A stretch of 64,000 nt of DNA from Clostridium_I sp963725425 (GCA_963725425.1 CAVRYJ010000021.1:19827-83826), one strand, 5' to 3'; counted from the first letter of the stretch, positions 1-8,505 are shown. Made by a program: numbers and translations. The notes: generated by a model from the letters alone, not told the origin.

Positions 1-2
1 TT

Positions 3-779
3 AAATATAAAGAAACAATAGAATCACAATATAAATCTTTTTGGAAAAGAGGAGTACCTGTTGATGTTATAAGTATGGATTGTGATTTTTCAAAATACAA
101 ACTTGTAGTTGCACCTATGCTTTACATGGTAAGACCTAATGTAGCTGAACGACTTGAAAGTTTCGTTAAAAATGGTGGTACATTAGTATCAACCTATTGG
201 TCAGGCATAGTGGATGAAAATGATTTATGCTTTTTAGGAGGCTTTCCAGGACCATTAAGAAAAGTTTTAGGAATATGGTCTGAGGAAATAGACGCTCTTA
301 CAGATGATCAGTATAATAGCATAGTTTTCAATGAGTCCAATGAACTTAAGATTACTAGTGAATTTAAATGTGTAGAACTTTGCGATTTGATACATTCAGA
401 AACCGCCGTTACTCTTGCAGTTTACGGTGATGATTTTTATAAAGGTAGACCAGCTGTAACCGTAAATAGTTTTGGAGAAGGAAAAGCCTATTACATTGCT
501 TCGAGAACTAAAGAAGATTTTAACGATGCTTTTTATGGTTCTCTCATAGACAAGTTAGATTTAAAGCGTGCTATTAACACCAATTTACCTTATGGGGTTA
601 CTGCTCAGCTAAGAACTGATGGAGAGAACAGTTATATATTCTTGATGAACTTTAGCCAAGATGAAAAGAAAATTGAAGTTGACGATTACGATTATTATGA
701 TTTTATTTCAAAAGAAAAAATTGATAAAACTATTACACTATCGCCCTATGGGTTCATAATATTGAAGAAATATATTTAG
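3..779 (+). CDS. GH42 beta-galactosidase, C-terminal part (5' end outside window)
   Basis: The reading frame is open from base 3 and enters from the left edge, so this is the 3' part of a longer gene. The 258 residues match the end of GH42 beta-galactosidases: a trimerisation-type alpha/beta domain (KYKLVVAPMLYMV, then SGIVDENDL and LGGFPG) followed by a small C-terminal beta domain. The complete GH42 at 12542-14587 has closely matching blocks (KYKIVVAPILYMV, SGMVDENDLVILGGYPG), so the two are paralogues. The catalytic TIM barrel lies outside the window. Expected role is cytoplasmic release of beta-linked galactose from side chains. Family assignment is firm; substrate is inferred. Confidence 0.85.
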   Translation, partial: KYKETIESQYKSFWKRGVPVDVISMDCDFSKYKLVVAPMLYMVRPNVAERLESFVKNGGTLVSTYWSGIVDENDLCFLGGFPGPLRKVLGIWSEEIDALTDDQYNSIVFNESNELKITSEFKCVELCDLIHSETAVTLAVYGDDFYKGRPAVTVNSFGEGKAYYIASRTKEDFNDAFYGSLIDKLDLKRAINTNLPYGVTAQLRTDGENSYIFLMNFSQDEKKIEVDDYDYYDFISKEKIDKTITLSPYGFIILKKYI

Positions 780-1176
780 GCGATTTTTTAATAAAGTAAC
801 CTTAGGAAATGATTAACCTTCCCAAAAAAACTGGGGTATAAATGTTGCAAATTATGAAAAAATCCCTGAAAATGTTGATTTTACTAGCTTTCCCAAAAAG
901 TAGCAAGTCATATAAATACATTATTAGTGGGACTCCATACTGTTAGTGGTAGCATACGCAAAAATGATATTTCGTACGCTAAGAAAAACATAGCCCCTTA
1001 AATGTAAATGTTCTACTAATTTAGTTTGTAAATCAGATTGTTTTTATAAATTTCAAGTTTTAAATTCTTATGTAACCATGTAATCTTTTGGCTAAGAGCA
1101 TATGTTCATTTTTATATCCAATTTACGGTAATAATAGTATAATTAAATAAATGTTTTGTGTCACAATAATTATTAA
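780..1176. other. Intergenic region with a possible gene-end remnant
   Basis: About 400 bases with no complete gene. One short open stretch at 817-903 on the plus strand (containing NWGINVANYEKIPENVDF, then a stop) reads like the end of a protein, but I do not recognise the family. Nothing else could be supported. Confidence 0.4.
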
Positions 1177-2142
1177 CTATAAATGAGCGAAAATGCTTGA
1201 ATAATTTTCCAATGGTAAAAAAAGAAAAACATCTATGTAATCTCCTGTTATAATTAAGTTACAACACAAAAACATAACTAAGGAGATAAACATAAATGTT
1301 TAACAACTCAATTGTAACAAAATCATCACCAATATACAAATTCTTAATGGAATTAAGGATAACTTTATATCTTACAACACCTCAACTTCACCATCTAATT
1401 CTATTTATAAATTCTATGGTGACCAAAGGCTATTGTGGAAAAATAACTGACGTTTCTGACTTTATGCCGGTTAGGCATAGGACGAACATCGGAAAGTTCT
1501 TATCTGATAGCCCATGGAATGAGGATTCTGTTGAAAGAGCCCTTAAAAAACGTGTAATTGCGAGAATATGGGAAACGTCTAGATTAACTAAAAGGCCTAT
1601 CTATGTTGTGATAGATGATACTATTTCAGAGAAGACAGTGCCCTCGTCAAAGCTTACAAAAATGAATATTATGTCTACACATATAGAGGCAAGCTTAATG
1701 ATGTCAAAAATTCATTGATCGCACTTTGTTGGCCTAAAGAAGCTCTATTTAAACCTGGTTGCTTAAGAGCATTTATAAGTTTAGATACTGCTCTATCAAC
1801 TGAAGAACTCTTAAATCACTATAAAAACAGATGGCCAATTGAAACATTTTTTAGAGAAACAAAAAAACATCTTGGGTTAAATAATTATCAAGTAAGAAGC
1901 AATCGTAGCATAAACAGATATTTTTTGCTGATGATGATAACTTATGTATACTGCGAATTAGAAGTAAGTAATGGTAAACTAAATTTCAGTACTGGAATTA
2001 AAACTGCAAGAAACCAAGTCAAAAAAGAGCGAATATCTTGGCTCTTTAATCAAGCTAACCAAGGAATATCTATTGATGCTATTTTAAAAACATTAAAAGT
2101 AGCTTAGGATAGTTGATTTAAATTTACATGGTAAAATATGTT
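1177..2142 (+). mobile_element. IS4-type insertion sequence, copy 1, internally deleted and right-truncated
   Basis: The left terminal repeat CTATAAATGAGCGAAAATGC is present at 1177. Sequence then follows the intact copy at 48627-50007 (opposite orientation) until GTAAAATATGTT at 2131-2142, where it breaks off five bases before the IS256 end. The right terminal repeat is missing and is not found beyond the IS256 element either, so the right end was lost. The copy also lacks 394 internal bases. Confidence 0.85.
1296..2107 (+). pseudogene. IS4-type DDE transposase, 394-bp internal deletion
   Basis: This is the transposase of copy 1. Compared with the intact 1206-bp gene at 48683-49888 it is exactly 394 bp shorter. 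The intact copy carries the 11-mer CCTCGTCAAAG twice, 394 bp apart, and copy 1 retains one of them at the junction (about 1641-1656), so the deletion most likely arose between these short direct repeats. Since 394 is not a multiple of three, the product is split into two frames (1296-1718 and 1715-2107). The first catalytic Asp region (VVIDDTI) and the last motif (IETFFRETKK) survive, but the second Asp block (LCDSWYS) is gone. It is non-functional. Confidence 0.92.
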
Positions 2143-2311
2143 TATAAGGCGGTGTAAATAATTTTGTGTATTCTCTTTCTTTGGACAAATAATTATCATA
2201 TAAATTATTTGTAATATGATGGTGATTTTAGTCAGTTAATTACCTTCGATAATTGTCATTATATAGTATATTATTACCTGTTAAGGATATAATATACATT
2301 GACTTACTCAA

Positions 2312-2454
2312 TAACAGGATAGGGAAATGCTGAGGAGCGACCCGAGCGGTTACTGAGGTTCTACAGGAACGGGTGGTCTTTTGACTATCCGTTTTTCACC
2401 CGTTCCTGACGGAATTAAAGCGGTAAACCTCTGGGGTTTGGGGACAGAATCCCC
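2312..2454 (+). ncRNA. Candidate structured RNA / IS605-type right end inside the IS256 element
   Basis: This stretch is far more GC-rich than its surroundings and folds on paper. GGAACGGGTG at 2366-2375 pairs perfectly with CACCCGTTCC about 20 bases later. GAGGTT upstream can pair with AACCTC downstream. GGGGACAGAATCCCC closes a terminal hairpin just before TTAAGC, the end of the transposase gene. GGATAG near 2318 can also pair with CTATCC in the main hairpin loop. The shape, and the GAATCCCCAC ending at a junction, resemble right ends and omega-RNAs of IS200/IS605 TnpB elements, but no tnpB or tnpA frame is present. Identity is tentative. Confidence 0.4.
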
Positions 2455-2457
2455 ACG

Positions 2458-3675
2458 TTAAGCTTCTTTTCTCAGTATCTCCACAAATAGAATATTGAGT
2501 TGACTTACTACCATATCCCAGTTTGAATATACTCTATTCCATTTTTTGCTTATCTTTTCAGTAGATAGATAGAGCATTTTCATAAGGCTCTCATCATTAG
2601 GGAATATGAGTTTTGTTTTTGTTACCTTTCTAAACTGACTGTTAAGACTTTCAATAGCATTTGTAGTATACATTATCTTACGAATAGTGTCAGGGAAAGC
2701 AAAGAATGTTATGAGATTATCCCAATTGTCCTCCCAGCTTTTAATAGCATTGGGATATTTCTTCGCCCACTTTTCTTTTGCATATTGAAGATTTTCAAGA
2801 GCAACATCTTCATTTACAGAACCATAAATTGATTTTAAATCTGATACAAATGCCTTTTTATCTTTATAGGGTATATATTTCATACTTGATCTTATTTGAT
2901 GAATTATACAACGTTGTATTTTAGCAAAGGGATAAACAGCGCCTATTGCCTCTTTAAAGCCATTTAAGCCATCTACGCAGAATACAAGAACATCTTGTAT
3001 TCCTCTGTTTTTAAGATCATTTAGTAATGAAAGCCAGAATTTACTGCTTTCATTAGCACCTATCCATATGCCTAAAACTTCTTTTTCACCATCCATATTT
3101 ACACCCAAAACAACGTAAGCTGCTTTAATAACAATCTGTTTATCCTCACGCACTTTGTAGTGTATGGCATCCATAAATACAAATGAACATGTTTTATCTA
3201 ATGGTCTATTTTGCCATTCTGTGACTACAGGAATAATTCTGTTAGTTATATTAGATACCATTTCAGCGGATATCTCAACATCATACAGATTTTTTACTTG
3301 CTCCGCAATATCTCTTGTGGTCATTCCTGTAGCATAAAGAGCCATAACTTTATCATCAATACCAGTTACATTTCGTTGAAACTTAGGTACAATCTTAGGC
3401 TCAAATTCTCCATTACGGTCACGTGGTATATTGAGTTCAACCGTTCCTAGTTGAGATTTAATAGTCTTCTTTGAGTAACCATTACGGCTGTTTTGAGATT
3501 GTTTATCACATGTATCATATTTGTCGTATCCAAGTTGATCATCCATTTCTGATTCTAATGTTTCTTGAAGAACATCTCTGAACATTTCCTTCATAGCAGT
3601 CATAACTTCATTAGGACTTGTGAAATTTTGTTCCTTAATATAGTCTCTTAAAACCTCTTTTGATAAATTCGACAT
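2458..3675 (-). CDS. IS256-family (mutator-type) transposase
   Basis: A 405-residue DDE transposase of the Mutator/IS256 superfamily, which moves its element by a copy-out or cut-and-paste route. Catalytic Asp residues sit in FMDAIHYKV and FCVDGLNGF and the catalytic Glu in TNAIESLNSQFRK. The CxxH-type block CIIHQIRSSMKY lies between them, as is normal for the family. Length is typical and the frame is intact, so it is probably active. A good ribosome binding site (AAGGAGGAGT) precedes the ATG on the minus strand. It reads leftward, inside the inverted ends at 2148 and 3776. Confidence 0.93.
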   Translation of the reverse strand: MSNLSKEVLRDYIKEQNFTSPNEVMTAMKEMFRDVLQETLESEMDDQLGYDKYDTCDKQSQNSRNGYSKKTIKSQLGTVELNIPRDRNGEFEPKIVPKFQRNVTGIDDKVMALYATGMTTRDIAEQVKNLYDVEISAEMVSNITNRIIPVVTEWQNRPLDKTCSFVFMDAIHYKVREDKQIVIKAAYVVLGVNMDGEKEVLGIWIGANESSKFWLSLLNDLKNRGIQDVLVFCVDGLNGFKEAIGAVYPFAKIQRCIIHQIRSSMKYIPYKDKKAFVSDLKSIYGSVNEDVALENLQYAKEKWAKKYPNAIKSWEDNWDNLITFFAFPDTIRKIMYTTNAIESLNSQFRKVTKTKLIFPNDESLMKMLYLSTEKISKKWNRVYSNWDMVVSQLNILFVEILRKEA

Positions 3676-3864
3676 AAAAATACTCCTCCTTGTAATAATT
3701 TGTAAATTAGCTTATCTAAATTATTACCAAGAAAGAGTAGATTTTATTCAGTTTACACAAAATTTTTTACAGCCTCTATATAAATAAAATTCCTACACAA
3801 ACTATAGATAGACTATGCGTTAAAATGTAGAAATTTTATTACAACTTATATAATTAAATATTTT

Positions 3865-4791
3865 TTAATCTTCCACCATATTTTTATAATGCTGAAGCAA
3901 CTTTAAATTTTTAAATCCATAAAACCTCTTTGCATTCTCACCTAAGATGCTAGCTTTTTCAGTCGAACTGAGTACTTCAGATTTTATTATGAAATCATAT
4001 GACATTTTATATGTTATAGCGGTCATAGTTCTTGGATAGTCTGAACCCCACATTAGCTTTTTTACACCCACCATAGATATTGCTTTTTTAATTGAATTTA
4101 CTGCACCGTTATAAGGATAAAATTCATTATGGTAGAGCCAAGTTATTCCTCCAGACTCAATCATTACATTTTTATTCCTAGCTAAAAGTATTTGACTCTC
4201 AAAGCCTGGTCTGTTCACCATACCAAAATGACCAATTGCTATTTTAAGATTAGGAAATCTACATATTATATTTTCCATTTCTTCTACTTGGGTTTCACCC
4301 TCAGCAAGATCAATTGAGAGAATAATATTATTCTTTTCCATAACTTCAAAGGCCTTTAACATTTCAGCATCAGTGAGATATACTCTTTTAGGCATGGATA
4401 CAAGCCATTGAGCAGGAACCTTGATACAATCAAAACCACCCTTACACATTTCCTTTACCTCAGATAAAAAGCCAGGTATTCTAAAGTTGCAAAGTCCACT
4501 TATCTTGAATCTATTTCCATATTTACCTTTGACATTCAACAAATAATCATTTTGATTACCGTCAATATATTCCTGAGTTATAACTGCAGCTGAAACAGAA
4601 TCATAATCCATATTAGAAATAAACATTTCTGCATTGTTTCTTCCATCAAGCATATATGGTGGCATCATCTGACGTACCTCACCTTTAAAGGTGGCTTTAC
4701 CACCACCAAGGCTTTTTACCTCATAGCCTTCAACTTCTCCACTAAGTTCATCCCACAAATGAGCGTGAGCATCAATAATTAAATACGACAT
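3865..4791 (-). CDS. Amidohydrolase-family sugar lactonase (probable fuconolactonase)
   Basis: 308 residues of the amidohydrolase 2 / COG3618 TIM-barrel family, which hydrolyses sugar-derived lactones such as L-fucono-1,5-lactone. The metal-site pattern is visible: DAHAHLW at the N-terminus (HxH), IAIGHFG in the middle and WGSDYPR near the C-terminus (Asp). No signal peptide is present, so it is cytoplasmic. It is the last gene of the minus-strand block, about 30 bases after the sugar dehydrogenase and downstream of a FucU-type mutarotase. That order (mutarotase, dehydrogenase, lactonase) is what an oxidative sugar pathway needs. The exact substrate, fucose or another pyranose, is inferred from the neighbours. 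Confidence 0.7.
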   Translation of the reverse strand: MSYLIIDAHAHLWDELSGEVEGYEVKSLGGGKATFKGEVRQMMPPYMLDGRNNAEMFISNMDYDSVSAAVITQEYIDGNQNDYLLNVKGKYGNRFKISGLCNFRIPGFLSEVKEMCKGGFDCIKVPAQWLVSMPKRVYLTDAEMLKAFEVMEKNNIILSIDLAEGETQVEEMENIICRFPNLKIAIGHFGMVNRPGFESQILLARNKNVMIESGGITWLYHNEFYPYNGAVNSIKKAISMVGVKKLMWGSDYPRTMTAITYKMSYDFIIKSEVLSSTEKASILGENAKRFYGFKNLKLLQHYKNMVED

Positions 4792-4824
4792 TTGTTTTAC
4801 CTCATTTCATTTAATTTTCTTCTA

Positions 4825-6030
4825 TTATTTATTCATATCAATGTAACTCTGGTCCCATATTGCAGCTGTTTTCATCGGTGAACCCTTACAATAAATTTTA
4901 TTTTCATAGGCAGCCTTAGGATTTTTCTTTACTTCTTCAAGATCAATAAGTTCAACAACTTTATCATAGTCAGATTCACAAAGCAGTTTAATTGCCTTTT
5001 CCATATGTACCTGTCTAAAATTTATAGAACCAAAAATCAAGTGGTTTTTAAACCCAAATGGCATAGTCTTAAAATCAATTACTGGTCCAAGAGAAAAACT
5101 ATCATAAATTCCATTATTCCCTAAAACACTGTTCTCAAATGCAATCTTATGTTCCAAATTAGAACCAGATACACCTATAAATAGAGTAGCTTTGCCACCT
5201 AGTTTTTCTTTTATACATTCAGCAAGCTCTCGCTCTGTATCAAAATCATTCTTCACATAAGTACCATTAGTCTTGAGGAGAGCATATTTAACCTTTTCAG
5301 AATTTTCACTACTTCTATCCACAAATACAATTTTAGCATCTGGGTACTTTTTATGAATTAGACTTCCTATGAACATGCCTGTGGTTCCAAGCCCAAATAT
5401 CAAAACTTTATTAAAAATATTTTCCATTGCCAGTTTTCGTCCTTCTACTTCAGTACATTTCTTTTTTGCCATTTCAACTCTAAAGTTTTGTGCCGAACCT
5501 AGATCCTCAATTCTTTCAAGCTGAAAAATCATACAAGAATAAGGATCTGAAAAACAAAGTTTCTTGGCTATAGATAATGGTATTTTACCATTTTCTATAT
5601 ATTTATCAGGTATATGAAGTAACATGTCTGGATTATAGAAATTTTCATAACACATAATTCCATCGGCCTTATCGCAACCATATTCAAAATAGGTTTCATC
5701 ATCCATAAATCTTGTAGGATCATAGGAATTTCCACCTCTTATCAAAACTATAGCAAATCTATTTTCTGACGGAACAAATACAACCCCTTCATGACCATTA
5801 ATAAGTCTGTTTAACCCTACTGGAAATTTAGGAAGAAGTTCACCTCTAAGCCCCATATGCATTAGCTCAAAGTCAGTTCCGCAAAAACCGGTAAAAACAG
5901 TTTTACATTTAATACCTTTCTTTATTTCCTCTCCTCTTAATCGTTTACTTGGAGTGTTATAAATTTCTACGTCTCCATAAACTATTGGTTCTTCTTTATC
6001 ATTTTGAAAATAAGTTCCCTGAGTTTTCAT
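4825..6030 (-). CDS. Zinc-type MDR sugar 1-dehydrogenase (candidate L-fucose dehydrogenase)
   Basis: 401 residues of the medium-chain dehydrogenase/reductase family, closest in motif layout to glucose/galactose 1-dehydrogenases. The catalytic zinc Cys is in GFCGTDFEL near residue 50 and the His-Glu pair in INGHEGVV. A Rossmann motif GLGTTGMFIG lies near residue 214, followed by an Asp (FVDR) that favours NAD. The CDKADG-type sugar-binding segment is also present. The start overlaps the FucU stop codon (TAATG), indicating translational coupling. It would oxidise the sugar to a lactone for the gene at 3865-4791. Characterised L-fucose dehydrogenases are mostly SDR or AKR enzymes, so an MDR in this role would be unusual. 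Substrate is inferred. Confidence 0.72.
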   Translation of the reverse strand: MKTQGTYFQNDKEEPIVYGDVEIYNTPSKRLRGEEIKKGIKCKTVFTGFCGTDFELMHMGLRGELLPKFPVGLNRLINGHEGVVFVPSENRFAIVLIRGGNSYDPTRFMDDETYFEYGCDKADGIMCYENFYNPDMLLHIPDKYIENGKIPLSIAKKLCFSDPYSCMIFQLERIEDLGSAQNFRVEMAKKKCTEVEGRKLAMENIFNKVLIFGLGTTGMFIGSLIHKKYPDAKIVFVDRSSENSEKVKYALLKTNGTYVKNDFDTERELAECIKEKLGGKATLFIGVSGSNLEHKIAFENSVLGNNGIYDSFSLGPVIDFKTMPFGFKNHLIFGSINFRQVHMEKAIKLLCESDYDKVVELIDLEEVKKNPKAAYENKIYCKGSPMKTAAIWDQSYIDMNK

Positions 6031-6470
6031 TATTTTCTCCCCTCTATTACTACACCTTTTCTTAAAATTATATTTGCATACTGAGCTTTTTCTCCTGTTG
6101 TAACTATTGCATAAGCTTTTTTAGCTCTTTCATAAAAATCAAATCTTTCAACCATGTCAAAATCTTTAAAATTAGGCTCATATTTTGTTACTATTGATTT
6201 ATATTTTTCCCAAATAACTGGGATAACACTGTCACCAGGGCTTACAGACATTAATGCTACAGGTTCCTCTGAATATTGATCTAATGGAAAAAACTTTAGA
6301 AGTGCATCTAACACCTCAGTGACATCATTGCCATCGCACCTCACTAGTTTTTGAGCAAGTCTAGCTCCTGGAAAGTTTCCATCAGTTATAACTATCTCAT
6401 CACCATGTCCCATTTCCATCATAATTTTCAATAAATCTGGTGACAAAATTGTAGAAATACCTTTTAACAT
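6030..6470 (-). CDS. fucU: RbsD/FucU-family sugar mutarotase
   Basis: 146 residues of the RbsD/FucU family, which interconverts alpha and beta anomers of L-fucose or related sugars. Family marks are the N-terminal MLKGISTILSPDLL, MGHGDEIVITDGNFPG (catalytic His region) and the C-terminal FYERAKKAYAIVTTGE, YANIILRKGV. The pattern is FucU rather than RbsD. I chose the ATG at 6470, preceded by AAAGAAAGGATG, over an upstream in-frame ATG at 6557 that has no ribosome site and adds 29 residues foreign to the family. A LacI-type operator lies about 30 bases upstream (6501-6518). It is first in a three-gene unit with the dehydrogenase and lactonase. Confidence 0.85.
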   Translation of the reverse strand: MLKGISTILSPDLLKIMMEMGHGDEIVITDGNFPGARLAQKLVRCDGNDVTEVLDALLKFFPLDQYSEEPVALMSVSPGDSVIPVIWEKYKSIVTKYEPNFKDFDMVERFDFYERAKKAYAIVTTGEKAQYANIILRKGVVIEGRK

Positions 6471-6500
6471 AATAATCATCCTTTCTTTTTTATAATATGC

Positions 6501-6518
6501 AGTTAAACGTTTCGTTAA
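6501..6518. promoter_or_regulatory. LacI-type operator upstream of fucU
   Basis: AGTTAAACGTTTCGTTAA is a near palindrome around AAACGTTT, and the same core recurs at 7628, 10446 and 10901. It lies between lacI and fucU, so the local LacI protein probably represses the mutarotase-dehydrogenase-lactonase unit here. Confidence 0.7.
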
Positions 6519-6605
6519 AACTGTGTAATTACCTTTATATTTTAAAATGTATAGCAACTTTAATATTTAATAATGTTACTATACATAATTTTTCTTGCTT
6601 TTTAC

Positions 6606-7622
6606 CTATTCGTATAGGCTCTTGACAGACTCTCCCATGACAAATTTAGTTTTAAGTCTATGTATTTCCGGGAAATTTGAAAAATCGCCTTTTATCCTTT
6701 TTATAATAATTTCTCCAGCAGTTTCACCTATTTCTTTTAATGGTTGAAATACCAATGAAAGAGAAGGTTTTACAATCTTAGTTAGATCTAAACTATCAAA
6801 ACCAATAATAGATAATTGATTTGGAATTACAACATTCATTTCATTAATTGCCATTATAGCCCCCAGTGTCATCTCATAATTAGTAACAAATACAGCAGTT
6901 GGTGGGTTCTCCATTTCCAACAATTTTTTTAAAAAAATATAGCCAGAACCAATTTTATAATCTCCATATTTTATAAGATTCTTATCTATGGGTATCGAAT
7001 AATCTTCATGAACTCTACTATAACCTTTTAAACGCTCCGAAGCAGTATATATATTTTGCGGTCCAGTTATTATTGCAATTCTACGGTGACCCATTGTTAT
7101 AAACTGTTCTACTACATCATAGGCAGCATTCATATTATCAACTAAAACAGTGTCACAAATTACTTCTTTCAAAGCCCTATCAATTAAAACTACAGGAATA
7201 TTCTTTTTATTAACTGATTTAAGCATATCTTCATCATCACCAGAAGGCATTAAAATTAATCCATCTACTAACTTTTCTATTAAAAACTCAAGTTTTAACT
7301 TTTCAATTTCTTTGTCATCTTTATAATCGCATATCAATGCGCTATATCCATATTTAAACAATATATTTTCTATGCTAGAGATAATCTCCATGCAAAATGT
7401 AATTACAAAGCTAGGTATAAGTATTCCTACTGTCATGGACTTATTAATCTTTAGTCCTCTTGCCATAACATTAACTTTAAAATCAAGTACATTTATTGCT
7501 TCCTGAATTTTAATTTTATTTTCATCTAACACATTACCACCATTAATATATTTAGAAATAGTTGCAATTGATAAACTAGTATATTTTGCTACATCTTTCA
7601 TAGTTGCAGAAATCTTCATCAT
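6606..7622 (-). CDS. LacI-family transcriptional regulator
   Basis: 338 residues with an N-terminal LacI helix-turn-helix (MKDVAKYTSLSIATISKYING) and a hinge segment (VNVMARGLKINKSMTVGIL). A periplasmic-binding-protein-like sensor domain follows, with GHRRIAIITGP and the late LSIIGFDSLDL and FQPLKEIGETA blocks. It should bind the AAACGTTT-cored operators found before fucU, before its own start and twice in the transporter leader. The ligand is probably the block's sugar or a pathway intermediate. The start is ambiguous because two ATGs are adjacent at 7622 and 7619, right after AGGGG; either is possible. It sits between uxaA/uxaB remnants and fucU on the same strand. Confidence 0.88.
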   Translation of the reverse strand: MMKISATMKDVAKYTSLSIATISKYINGGNVLDENKIKIQEAINVLDFKVNVMARGLKINKSMTVGILIPSFVITFCMEIISSIENILFKYGYSALICDYKDDKEIEKLKLEFLIEKLVDGLILMPSGDDEDMLKSVNKKNIPVVLIDRALKEVICDTVLVDNMNAAYDVVEQFITMGHRRIAIITGPQNIYTASERLKGYSRVHEDYSIPIDKNLIKYGDYKIGSGYIFLKKLLEMENPPTAVFVTNYEMTLGAIMAINEMNVVIPNQLSIIGFDSLDLTKIVKPSLSLVFQPLKEIGETAGEIIIKRIKGDFSNFPEIHRLKTKFVMGESVKSLYE

Positions 7623-7627
7623 CCCCT

Positions 7628-7663
7628 AGCTAAACGTTCTGTTATAATTTCATTATAACAGAA
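7628..7663. promoter_or_regulatory. Autoregulatory region of lacI: operator plus a 12-bp-arm palindrome
   Basis: AGCTAAACGTTCTGTTA at 7628-7644 resembles the other LacI operators. Overlapping it, 7637-7663 is a perfect inverted repeat with arms TTCTGTTATAAT and ATTATAACAGAA around three bases. TATAAT inside the palindrome, with TTTACA upstream at about 18 bp, makes a plausible minus-strand promoter. The gene is therefore probably controlled by its own product, and the second palindrome may bind another regulator. Confidence 0.6.
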
Positions 7664-7696
7664 TATTTATGGGAATGTAAATATTATATGTCTGTT

Positions 7697-7828
7697 TCAA
7701 TGTCCTCTTTTAACCTCTTCTTTTAGTGTTATATCCTTATTGCCAACAGATATAATTCCGACATTTAATAAATCTGTTAATGCTACTACTATATAGTCTT
7801 TTTCATTTATTTGGATTATATTTTTCAT
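7697..7828 (-). pseudogene. uxaA: Altronate dehydratase, N-terminal fragment
   Basis: 44 residues matching the N-terminal SAF-type domain of UxaA (MKNIIQINEKDYIVVALTDL, then ITLKEEVKRGH), ending in a TGA where the family normally continues for several hundred residues. The ATG at 7828 has its own ribosome site (GTGAGGAAAAACTC), which is why I prefer it to a longer frame starting at 7918. The rest of the gene is gone; lacI follows about 70 bases later. UxaA dehydrates altronate in galacturonate catabolism, and the remnant shows that this locus once carried that pathway. Confidence 0.8.
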
Positions 7829-7847
7829 GAGTTTTTCCTCACTTTCA

Positions 7848-8434
7848 TCAAAGAACTTTTTTAAGCGCCTGGGCCATTCCAACTTTATTAATGTTAAACA
7901 AATGATGTGATACTGCATCTGTAAGACCTTTTACTTCGTTTAAATCTATTTTCCATACTTTTTTGTATGCAAGTACTGTAGACACTAATTTTCTTATATC
8001 ACCTTCAGTTCCGTCACATTTATCCCACTCTGTTTTGTAAAGTTCTAATACATCAGCATCGTCTAATAATTTGATTATTTCTTCTCCTCTTTCGCCTTTA
8101 TAGAATTCCATAAGTGCAGCTAAAGAGAATACTAACTTTTTTGGTAATTTGCCTTTTGTTTTCACAAATTTTAATAATGATGGTAAATCTCTTGTTTCAT
8201 ATTTAGACATTGAATTTAAAGATATACTCATTAAACATCTTGCTCATTTAATTTATCTACGAGACCTGACTCAATAGGTTGAACTACCACTACACTACCA
8301 TTAAAGCATGCTTTTTTATTCATTTTATCAAATTGCCAATCTATAAATGCTCTTAAAAAATTGCCTTCCCGAAATTGTAGAACCTTTTCAGGATATGTTT
8401 TATATTCCTTGTATGATTTTTTATTTAATCTCAT
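7848..8434 (-). pseudogene. uxaB: Tagaturonate reductase with large internal deletion
   Basis: Two frames of one former gene. 8434-8231 encodes the N-terminus of UxaB (YPEKVLQFREGNFLRAF, VVVVQPIESGLVDKL). 8231-7848 encodes the C-terminus (SKYETRDLPSLLKFV, KLVFSLAALMEFYKGERG). UxaB is normally about 480 residues; only about 190 remain, so roughly 290 are missing between EQDV and the C-terminal block. The catalytic centre is in the deleted part, so the gene is dead. UxaB reduces tagaturonate to altronate, just before UxaA. It lies between the MFS porter and the uxaA remnant on the same strand. Confidence 0.85.
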
Positions 8435-8505
8435 TTTAATTTCCCCATATTTTACAATTATTTTTTATCATATATAATAATTAAAATAGTTTTACTTCTT
8501 TACTT

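Larger units (their letters stand above)
2148..3776 (-). mobile_element. IS256-family insertion sequence
   Basis: A complete transposase gene lies between related inverted ends: GGCGGTGTAAATAATTTTGTG at 2148 and, on the other strand, GAGGCTGTAAAAAATTTTGTG ending at 3776. The two ends share TCTTTCTTGG-type sequence further in. At about 1.63 kb it is longer than usual; the extra length is a non-coding, GC-rich insert between the gene's stop codon and the left end. No clear 8-bp target duplication is visible (left GTTTATAA, right TATATAAA), which fits a deletion at the left junction. Confidence 0.8.

Noticed and set aside
7697..7918. A 73-residue protein starting at 7918
   Set aside because: Its first 30 residues are out-of-frame uxaB sequence; only the part from 7828 is family-like (UxaA).
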